Positions 5,637 through 11,379 of a stretch of 11,379 nt of DNA are shown one piece after another. The stretch lies in assembly GCA_018897535.1 (NCBI GenBank), contig JAHIKO010000047.1:1-11379 (forward strand). The letters are read 5' to 3'. Below the pieces are notes generated by a model. It searched no databases and was not told the DNA's origin. It saw only the letters and a list, made by a program, of their open reading frames with translations. Position numbers and translations under genes: made by a program. The stretch comes from Candidatus Dependentiae bacterium. GTDB taxonomy: Bacteria > Babelota > Babeliae > Babelales > UASB340. Every line of letters starts with the position of its first letter. The first letter of the stretch is position 1.

Positions 5637-7160
5637 TTACCAACTAAGTCCTGCTTTTGCCCAAACGGCATAACCCTCAAGCTCAGAATTATTCGATGCA
5701 AATTCATAAGAAGCACCAATCCCAAGCATTGCAGGATATTTACATTTGTTCCATTGATAACCAAGAGCAGCGTATATTTTATGTGAAGTCAAACTTGGAG
5801 TAGCTACAGAACTCAAATTTAAATAATCTGATTGAATTGCAACATTGCTTGTTTCGCTAACAAGTCCCGTTGTATCATAAACCGAGGCATGGGCATTATT
5901 GACATTATAAATAGTGTCAAAATTGTTAGTGGTAATATAAGAAACACCGGCCATTGCATATTTATCGTTTTCCCAATAATTTTTTAAAGAAACATTTTCA
6001 TTTTCGGTTAAATATAAATTATACCCAATATCGAAAATCCAATTTAAAAAGTTAAAAGTTAAATTTGCAATTCCGTCAAATTGGCTGCCGGGTGTGACTC
6101 TAATATCTTGAGTTAAGACGTTTGCCAATGGAAAAACACCATTTTGACCATTTTGTCCTGCAAGAACATATTGTCCACCTTTTATTATAGTTTTTGAAGC
6201 TAAATTTGGATTTGGATCAAAAATTCCAACAGTTCTTTTTTCTATGCCCTGAAATAAATATTTATAATCACCAACAACCGCAAATTCTATATAATTGTTA
6301 TCATGTCGCCACAAAACTAAATTAACATCCAATCCGGCACCAATGCCCCAGTGATGGGCATTACCATGAACCGGCTCAAATAACCACTCACCATTTGGCG
6401 TTTTACCTGTTGGAACCAAAAGTGAAACATTTAAACTCGATCGTACTTTTCTTTTATATAAATATTTCCAACCCAAACGAATATCAATATCGGCAAAACC
6501 TGAACTGGAATGCGGATTGCTATCAAGCTTTGCATATTTTAATTGCTCTTGAAGGTTATTTGCACTAACAACGTTTTCAATATTGCCTGAAAGATAATCT
6601 AAAAAAGAATAATCTTTTGCTATATCATTAAGTTGAGAAGTTGTTTCATTACCAATTATAGAAATATCTACATGATTTTTAACTTCAACGATTGGTGTTG
6701 AAACACGAAAATATAATCCATCTAAAATTTTATCCAAATCTTGGTGATAATCAAATCGTGCACCATAAGCTGTTTGTTTGGGATCCATGTAATAGCTGGC
6801 CGCAAGTGTATTTTTAGAACCATCCTGAGAATGTATTATTTTTCTTGATGCAAAAACTTTTGTTGAATCTGCCGGTGCTACGCTTATGATATTTTCAATA
6901 CCCCTGGAGGCTGTCCAATCAAAACCAAAATAGTTTCCTATATCGGTTTTATTATTGGATTCTTGATAGAATGGTACAATCTGTATCGATCCATTATAAA
7001 AAGCATCCGGCTTTCTATATAAATTTGTATTCCATGTTGTATATTGCATAGCCAAATTGGAAAGTATTGGTCTTGTTGTTAAATAATTTTTATCTGAATA
7101 ATCTTTTGAAAATAAATTACCAGATATAAAAATAAGTAATAATAAAATTTTTTTTCTCAT
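5637..7160 (-). CDS. Predicted outer-membrane beta-barrel protein, paralogue A
   Basis: This 507-residue paralogue of the next gene downstream starts with a Lys/Arg-led signal peptide (MRKKILLLLIFISGNLFS). It ends in VWAKAGLSW, an aromatic C-terminus typical of outer-membrane barrels. Shared motifs in the same order are GNYFGFDW (about 75-82), FADIDIRLGW, VPTGKTPNGEWLFEPVHGN, NVLTQDIRVTPGSQ and LNLSSVATP. The ATG at 7160 is chosen over an in-frame ATG 45 bases upstream. It has AGGAGAG directly before it and begins a proper signal peptide, while the longer form would overlap fabG and bury the signal. It lies 19 bases after the fabG stop, so it is probably co-transcribed with fatty acid and translation genes. 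Transport, adhesion or structural roles cannot be separated from sequence alone. Confidence 0.75.
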   Translation of the reverse strand: MRKKILLLLIFISGNLFSKDYSDKNYLTTRPILSNLAMQYTTWNTNLYRKPDAFYNGSIQIVPFYQESNNKTDIGNYFGFDWTASRGIENIISVAPADSTKVFASRKIIHSQDGSKNTLAASYYMDPKQTAYGARFDYHQDLDKILDGLYFRVSTPIVEVKNHVDISIIGNETTSQLNDIAKDYSFLDYLSGNIENVVSANNLQEQLKYAKLDSNPHSSSGFADIDIRLGWKYLYKRKVRSSLNVSLLVPTGKTPNGEWLFEPVHGNAHHWGIGAGLDVNLVLWRHDNNYIEFAVVGDYKYLFQGIEKRTVGIFDPNPNLASKTIIKGGQYVLAGQNGQNGVFPLANVLTQDIRVTPGSQFDGIANLTFNFLNWIFDIGYNLYLTENENVSLKNYWENDKYAMAGVSYITTNNFDTIYNVNNAHASVYDTTGLVSETSNVAIQSDYLNLSSVATPSLTSHKIYAALGYQWNKCKYPAMLGIGASYEFASNNSELEGYAVWAKAGLSW

Positions 7161-7179
7161 TCTCTCTCCTAAATATTTT

Positions 7180-7920
7180 TTAAAAAAGACCTCCGTCCAC
7201 TCCAATTACTTGTCCTGTAATATAATCTGCATCACCACTTGATAAAAATAAAATCAAATTGGCAATATCACAAGTTTTACCAAATCTTTTAAGACTTATT
7301 CTGTGTAAGATATTGGATTTCACATCTTGTGGTAATTTTTCAGTTAATCCTGTTTCTATAAAACCAGGGGCTATGGCATTTACTAAAATATTTCTACTGC
7401 CGTATTCTGCAGCAATACTTTTGGTTAAAGCAATAACTCCGGCTTTACTTGCAGCATAATTTGCCTGCCCAATATTCCCCGTAATCCCAACAATTGAGCT
7501 TATGTTTATGATATAACTTTGATTTTGTTTTATCATTTTTTTTATCGCCTGCTGCGCACAAAAAAAAGAACCTTTTAAATTTATATTCAAAACAGTGTCC
7601 CAGTCAGATTCTTTTAATCTTATTACAAGACCATCACGTGTAATTCCTGCATTATTCACAAGTAAATCCAAATTTTTATTTTCACAAGAATCTATAATTT
7701 TAAAAACAGATTTAAAACCATTTTCTATTAAAGATATGTTTGATATATCAACTTGAAAATAATTTATTTTTTTATTAATTAAATTTTTTACTTGATCTGA
7801 ATCGGCATCAAAAATATCAAAAACAAAAACATTATCACCACGTGTTTTTAATGAATTTACAATTTCCAAACCAATTCCACTTACTCCGCCTGTAACAATA
7901 GAATTTTTCACATGTGACAT
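7180..7920 (-). CDS. fabG: 3-oxoacyl-[ACP] reductase
   Basis: This 246-residue short-chain dehydrogenase, a normal FabG length, reduces 3-ketoacyl-ACP to 3-hydroxyacyl-ACP. The Rossmann loop is TGGVSGIG (10-17) and the structural motif NNAG is at 89-92. The catalytic set is Ser142 (NISSIVG), Tyr155 and Lys159 (YAASK), and a PGFIET segment follows at 185-190. The end GQVIGVDGGLF is typical. The loop lacks the Arg of the usual ASRGIG, and strand 2 ends in Asp (VFVFD, D35). Both features favour NADH over NADPH in this superfamily. The start at 7920 (MSHVKNS) is chosen because the in-frame extension of 19 residues overlaps fabD and adds an unrelated Ile-rich stretch. The ribosome binding site (AGGA, about 11 bases off) is weak, and the 13-base gap to fabD suggests coupling. 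Confidence 0.95.
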   Translation of the reverse strand: MSHVKNSIVTGGVSGIGLEIVNSLKTRGDNVFVFDIFDADSDQVKNLINKKINYFQVDISNISLIENGFKSVFKIIDSCENKNLDLLVNNAGITRDGLVIRLKESDWDTVLNINLKGSFFCAQQAIKKMIKQNQSYIINISSIVGITGNIGQANYAASKAGVIALTKSIAAEYGSRNILVNAIAPGFIETGLTEKLPQDVKSNILHRISLKRFGKTCDIANLILFLSSGDADYITGQVIGVDGGLF

Positions 7921-7933
7921 AATTTGTTTTTTC

Positions 7934-8902
7934 CTAATTATGATTATTACTAAGATCCACAGGCATTTTTCGATCAAGCAAATTAAAAAGATTTTGTATA
8001 TCTACCGGTTTGTTTATGGCAATAATTTTTTTATCCGGCCACTCACGCATTAAAATACGAGCCAATTTATCGGACGGTCCAACCTGAATAATCAGATCCA
8101 AATCTTTAAAATGTTGCATCGATTGCCACCAAAGTACGGGAGAATTCAATTGTTTTATTAAAGAATCCCTTACGTCGTTTGCCAATTTAATCTCTTTTGC
8201 ATCACAATTATTAATTAACGAAACATCAAGATCTTTAAAATCAACTTTAAGCATATAAGAAGCAAATTCCTTTGCAGCATCTTCCATTAGTTTTGAATGA
8301 AATGCTCCGGCAACATTTAAAGGAATAACTTTTCCGGATATTGCTTTGACATCAAGTTCAACCTGACCAAGCTCAAAAGCTGTTCCCGAAACAACCAACT
8401 GATTGGGAGAATTAAAATTTACAATTTGAGCAACCTTGCCATTTTCCGGCTCATGATATCTTTTGCAAATACCGTCTAAAACCATTTCCGGAATACCAAT
8501 AACGGATATCATTGTTCCAGGTTTTTCTTCTGTAGCTTTATCCATAAACAATGATCGTTTTTTGATCAAATATAAAGCATCTGCAAAACTTATACCGTTT
8601 GCTGCAAATATGGCAGAATATTCGCCAAGGCTATGCCCGGCAACTATACTTGGAACAATATTGTATTTGTCTTTTAATGTTTTATAAATAGATGCGCTTA
8701 CCAAAAATATCGAAGTTTGAGCGTTTACAGTATTTTGTAATTCTTTTTCAGATGATGCAAAACAAAGGCGAACAAAATTTTGGTCCAAACAATTTGATGC
8801 AAAATCAAAAAGTTCTTGAACAGCTCTCTCGGAATCAAAAAAATCTTTTCCCATCCCAAGATATTGTGAACCTTGGCCGGGGAAAATCATCCCTATTTTC
8901 AT
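7934..8902 (-). CDS. fabD: Malonyl-CoA:ACP transacylase
   Basis: This 322-residue protein moves malonyl from CoA to ACP, supplying the extender unit used by FabF. The N-terminal FPGQGSQ (7-13) gives the oxyanion-hole region. The nucleophile is Ser91 in GHSLGE (89-94), with Arg116 at the expected carboxylate-binding position and His202 in AFHSKLM as its partner. The C-terminal GPSDKLARI matches the family's GPG-K-L segment with Ser-Asp in place of Gly. The start at 8902 is preferred over an ATG four codons upstream because GGAG sits about seven bases before it and MKIGMIFPGQG is the normal N-terminus. It is 14 bases from gltX and 13 from fabG. The 13 residues after the conserved domain are a variable tail. 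Confidence 0.95.
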   Translation of the reverse strand: MKIGMIFPGQGSQYLGMGKDFFDSERAVQELFDFASNCLDQNFVRLCFASSEKELQNTVNAQTSIFLVSASIYKTLKDKYNIVPSIVAGHSLGEYSAIFAANGISFADALYLIKKRSLFMDKATEEKPGTMISVIGIPEMVLDGICKRYHEPENGKVAQIVNFNSPNQLVVSGTAFELGQVELDVKAISGKVIPLNVAGAFHSKLMEDAAKEFASYMLKVDFKDLDVSLINNCDAKEIKLANDVRDSLIKQLNSPVLWWQSMQHFKDLDLIIQVGPSDKLARILMREWPDKKIIAINKPVDIQNLFNLLDRKMPVDLSNNHN

Positions 8903-8916
8903 TACAATCTCCAATG

Positions 8917-10350
8917 CTAGTTATTATCTTTTAATTTTTCAATCAAAAAACTAATTCGTGAAGCAGATCGATCTTTGCCCAAAATATTTATCAACTCAAA
9001 AACTCCGGGGCTAAAAATTTTTCCTGTAAGCGCAAGACGTAATATTTGTGCCAAATTAACCAGCTTTAATCCAAAATTTTCAACCACCGCTGTAGCAAGT
9101 TGCAATAAATTATCATGACTAAGATCATTAGTTTTTTTAAGTTCTAACAAAAAAGCTGTCAATAAGTCTACTGTTTTTTCAGTTCGCCATTTTTCAATCA
9201 AATTTAAATCCAAAGTTACCGGATCATTAGCAAAAGAAATTATATCTAAAATTATATCTAAAAGTTTTACGGCTCTTTGTTTATATTGATCGAATAATAA
9301 ATTTAATTGATCTTTTGACCAATGCTTTTGTATTTTTTCAAAATAGTTTTGATCAAGTTGTTTTATGGAATCTAAAAGTTGATCTGTCGTCAAAGCCCTT
9401 AGGTAAACGCCATTCATCCATTCCAATTTTTTGATATCAAATATTGCACCTTTTTTACCGACATGATCAAAATCAAAATATTTCACCATTTCTTCGCGAG
9501 TAAAAAGTTCCTGATCACCGTGAGACCAACCAAGCCGAACAAGATAATTAAAAATTGTATCTGCTAAAAAACCCTGTGATTTATATTCTTGCACACTTAC
9601 CGATGCATCTCTTTTACTTAACTTGTTACCTGCAGCCCCTAATATTAAAGGCAAATGCGCAAATTTTGGAATCTGTGTATTTAATGCTTTGTAAATAAGT
9701 ATTTGCTTATGCGTATTTGAAATATGATCTTCGCCGCGAATTACATGAGTAATTTGCATAAAAATATCATCAGCAACTACAACAAAATTATATGTTGGGG
9801 CTCCATCGCGTCTTAAAATAATAAAGTCATCAAGTTGATCACTTTCAACTCGGACAACACCTCTTATCATGTCGTCAAACTCAAGAAATCCAAGATTTTC
9901 CGGAACCTTAAATCTTATTGCATGCGGTTTTTGTAAATCTTCTTGAGTATATTTTTTATTTCTACATGTACCTTCATATTTATAGGCTCTACCTAAGGCT
10001 TCGCGTTCAGCTCTTTTTTTATCAAGTTCTTCAGGATCGCAAAAACATGGGTATGCATCACCTGATTCTAAAAGTTTTTGTACAATTTTTTTATGCTCTT
10101 CGACCCTGGACATTTGATAAACAATAGGCTCGTCAGGCATAATATTAAGCCAAGAAAGACTGTCAAGTTGAGAATTTAGAAATTCTTTAGTCGATCTTTG
10201 CAAATCGGTATCTTCAACGCGCATTAAATATGTGCCATTATTATGTCTTGCATAAAGCCAATTAAAAATTGCAACTCGAACACTTCCTATATGCAAATGC
10301 CCCGTTGGAGAAGGCGCAAAACGAACTCTTATTTTTTTATTATCGGTCAT
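8917..10350 (-). CDS. gltX: Glutamyl-tRNA synthetase
   Basis: This 477-residue class I aminoacyl-tRNA synthetase attaches Glu to tRNA-Glu. Visible signatures are RFAPSPTGHLHIGS (10-23, the HIGH motif), EDTD (46-49), the IRGEDHISNTHKQ segment (204-216) and KLSKR (243-247, the KMSKS loop). The all-helical anticodon-binding half runs from about 320 to the end. The zinc-binding knuckle keeps Cys102-x-Cys104-x24-Cys129 with the spacing known from E. coli, but the fourth ligand His is Asn131 here. Metal binding may therefore be weakened or use another residue. Whether it also charges tRNA-Gln (non-discriminating form) cannot be told here. It is 26 bases after the TPR-like gene and 14 before fabD. 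AAGGG about seven bases upstream is a modest ribosome binding site. Confidence 0.96.
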   Translation of the reverse strand: MTDNKKIRVRFAPSPTGHLHIGSVRVAIFNWLYARHNNGTYLMRVEDTDLQRSTKEFLNSQLDSLSWLNIMPDEPIVYQMSRVEEHKKIVQKLLESGDAYPCFCDPEELDKKRAEREALGRAYKYEGTCRNKKYTQEDLQKPHAIRFKVPENLGFLEFDDMIRGVVRVESDQLDDFIILRRDGAPTYNFVVVADDIFMQITHVIRGEDHISNTHKQILIYKALNTQIPKFAHLPLILGAAGNKLSKRDASVSVQEYKSQGFLADTIFNYLVRLGWSHGDQELFTREEMVKYFDFDHVGKKGAIFDIKKLEWMNGVYLRALTTDQLLDSIKQLDQNYFEKIQKHWSKDQLNLLFDQYKQRAVKLLDIILDIISFANDPVTLDLNLIEKWRTEKTVDLLTAFLLELKKTNDLSHDNLLQLATAVVENFGLKLVNLAQILRLALTGKIFSPGVFELINILGKDRSASRISFLIEKLKDNN

Positions 10351-10376
10351 TTAAAACCCTTTTAAATCATCAAATT

Positions 10377-11108
10377 TTATACTGTAATGGTTTTTAACTT
10401 TGGATTTGCCAAATCGACCCAAATTGATGGCTTTGCAGAGCTTTTTCCAAATTTAATTGTTAATTGATTCCAAAAATTTGCAGCTTGAGTGTAATCTTTT
10501 CGATACCAATAATATTCTCCAAGTCTATATAATGCTTGATCCTGAGCAATATTATTATTATCAAGTGCAATATTATTTAAAATTTCTATGGCATTTTTAA
10601 TATTTTCATCTTTTTCGGAATCAATCTGCATCAAAGCCAATTTAATTTTATTGTACTGCTTTAATGCTGATTTATTAGGAATAATTTTTAATAACAAATT
10701 TTGAGCCTCTATTGCCGGTGCCAATTTTGATAAATTAATAAGAGCATCAACTTTATAGGATAGAAAGATTGGAGCTATACCTGAGCGTTTATGTTTTTTA
10801 TACATATCATCAAAAACAGAAACTACACGCTCCCATTTTTCAGCTTCAGTTTTAAATTCATTTTCATTCAAAGCACCATCCGTAACTGTTGTTACAACCT
10901 TACCGTCAAAAACCGCCATGGATTTTATCAAATCTTTATAAGCCCTTTTATCGGCACCTGATCTGTACACAATATATCCAACAGTCACAAGAATAAACAC
11001 TAAAAAGCCTGCAAACCAATAAATGGCTTGTTTTTTATTTTTATTCAAAAATTCAAAAATTTCTTTAATTTTATCTACCAATGGATTTTTAGAAAATTTA
11101 AAAAACAT
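10377..11108 (-). CDS. Membrane-anchored TPR-like protein (YfgM-like)
   Basis: This 243-residue protein has a Lys-rich N-terminus (1-27), one transmembrane helix (about 29-48, AIYWFAGFLVFILVTVGYIV) and a soluble helical domain outside the membrane. Segments at about 168-200 (ENIKNAIEILNNIA, AQDQALYRLGEYYW) and 203-220 (KDYTQAANFWNQLTIKFG) have the A/Y/L spacing of tetratricopeptide repeats. The overall plan (short cytoplasmic tail, one helix, TPR-like periplasmic domain) resembles YfgM/TPR_21-type proteins, which act with the Sec translocon or periplasmic chaperones. Detailed homology cannot be confirmed by eye. It is the first complete gene of the minus-strand operon. AGGAAGAAGAG lies just before the ATG, and a terminator ends 32 bases upstream. 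No convincing promoter is visible in that small gap. Confidence 0.6.
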   Translation of the reverse strand: MFFKFSKNPLVDKIKEIFEFLNKNKKQAIYWFAGFLVFILVTVGYIVYRSGADKRAYKDLIKSMAVFDGKVVTTVTDGALNENEFKTEAEKWERVVSVFDDMYKKHKRSGIAPIFLSYKVDALINLSKLAPAIEAQNLLLKIIPNKSALKQYNKIKLALMQIDSEKDENIKNAIEILNNIALDNNNIAQDQALYRLGEYYWYRKDYTQAANFWNQLTIKFGKSSAKPSIWVDLANPKLKTITV

Positions 11109-11140
11109 CTCTTCTTCCTTTACTCGAAATTTTGAGCAAT

Positions 11141-11210
11141 AAAAAAACCGTCTAATTTTTTATGTTCGCATATAATTAACAATAGCATCATAAAATAACC
11201 GGACGGTTTT
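11141..11210 (-). terminator. Intrinsic terminator of the minus-strand gene entering from the right
   Basis: On the minus strand AAAACCGTC (11210-11202) pairs with GACGGTTTT (11152-11144) and runs into a T7 tract (11147-11141). The 49-base loop contains an inner TTTTATG/CATAAAA pairing that would bring the arms together. It starts about 20 bases after the TAG stop at 11232. Confidence 0.65.
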
Positions 11211-11231
11211 AACTTTAGTATAAAAAAATTA

Positions 11232-11333
11232 CTACTTTTCTTTTGATTCAGCTGAAACTTCCTGAACTTCTTTTGAACTATTAGCTTCACTTGCTGCCTT
11301 TGCATGTTTTCTTTGGATACGATGTGGAGGAAA
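11232..11333 (-). CDS. C-terminal tail of a truncated minus-strand gene
   Basis: Reading the minus strand to the TAG at 11234-11232 gives a basic stretch (HRIQRKHAKAAS) followed by a Glu/Ser/Lys-rich tail (KEVQEVSAESKEK). This composition fits a disordered C-terminus. The terminator right behind the stop supports a real gene end. Going upstream, the frame hits two adjacent TGA codons at 11339-11334, exactly where the sequence becomes GC-rich. The rest of the gene is probably missing because the DNA joined there is foreign. The native part likely ends somewhere between 11310 and 11333. Only about 30 residues are visible, too few to name the protein. Confidence 0.5.
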   Translation of the reverse strand, partial: FPPHRIQRKHAKAASEANSSKEVQEVSAESKEK

Positions 11334-11379
11334 TCATCAAGGGGGTGGCGCACCGATGGCTCGCACCCGCGTCCGATGC
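11313..11379. other. GC-rich terminal segment, likely chimeric join
   Basis: From about 11341 to the end 30 of 39 bases are G or C, against roughly 30% in the rest of the window. The plus-strand frame starting at 11318 is open to the edge and reads YDVEEIIKGVAHRWLAPA with G/C-ending codons (GTG, GAG, ATC, AAG, GTG, GCG), as expected from a high-GC genome. The exact junction cannot be placed but lies around 11313-11340. A real horizontally acquired gene is the alternative. Confidence 0.55.

Noticed and set aside
7161..7205. Longer N-terminus for the first barrel protein (start at 7205)
   Set aside because: It would overlap fabG and place 15 polar residues before a clean signal peptide. AGGAGAG sits right before the ATG at 7160.
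11334..11339. TGA recoded as an amino acid in the truncated gene at the right edge
   Set aside because: No complete gene here has an internal TGA, and fabF ends with TGA at the correct family length. The two TGA coincide with the composition break, so a chimeric join explains them better.
11120..11353. A 77-residue minus-strand open frame with an ATG
   Set aside because: It runs through the hairpin terminator at 11141-11210 and starts in the GC-rich foreign-looking end. The other frame ending at 11232 gives a more protein-like tail followed directly by the terminator.

Overview
The window is very AT-rich (roughly 30% GC by eye, with many runs of A and T) and tightly packed. It reads as bacterial chromosomal DNA with standard stop codons. 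The gene set points to a diderm bacterium: it has an undecaprenyl-phosphate recycling enzyme, type II fatty acid synthesis, two predicted outer-membrane beta-barrels ending in an aromatic residue, and proteins with Sec-type signal peptides. Low GC, short spacers, and a secreted protein carrying a ubiquitin-interacting-motif-like segment would fit a host-associated lineage such as Candidatus Dependentiae (TM6) or a similar intracellular group. That placement is inference and not proven by the window.

Layout. Positions 1-269 hold a 53-bp perfect inverted repeat (1-53 / 217-269) around a 163-bp core. It lies directly upstream of a divergent uppP gene (286-1206, +). A short region with two hairpins and a candidate promoter follows. 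Next come acpP (1352-1600, +) and fabF (1581-2876, +), which overlap by 20 bases. A bidirectional terminator (2884-2918) separates these from the minus-strand genes.

On the minus strand, transcription runs from right to left. A membrane-anchored TPR-like protein (10377-11108) is followed by gltX (8917-10350), fabD (7934-8902), fabG (7180-7920) and two tandem paralogous outer-membrane-type proteins (5637-7160 and 4167-5609). All gaps are 13-27 bases, and a strong hairpin terminator at 4101-4140 ends what looks like one operon. A separate minus-strand gene (2939-3985), with its own leader, encodes an unrecognised secreted protein. It combines a signal peptide, a UIM-like motif, a membrane segment and 11-residue-period helical repeats, and it is the most interesting gene here. 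At the right edge is the C-terminal tail of another minus-strand gene with its terminator. The last ~40-65 bases jump to about 77% GC and look like foreign or chimeric sequence.

How the genes work together. FabD loads malonyl groups onto the ACP encoded by acpP, FabF condenses them and FabG reduces the 3-ketoacyl product. These four genes normally sit side by side (fabD-fabG-acpP-fabF). Here they form two convergent pairs separated by about 4.3 kb of secreted and envelope genes. UppP recycles the lipid carrier for cell-wall polymers, GltX charges tRNA-Glu, and the two barrel proteins presumably sit in the outer membrane.
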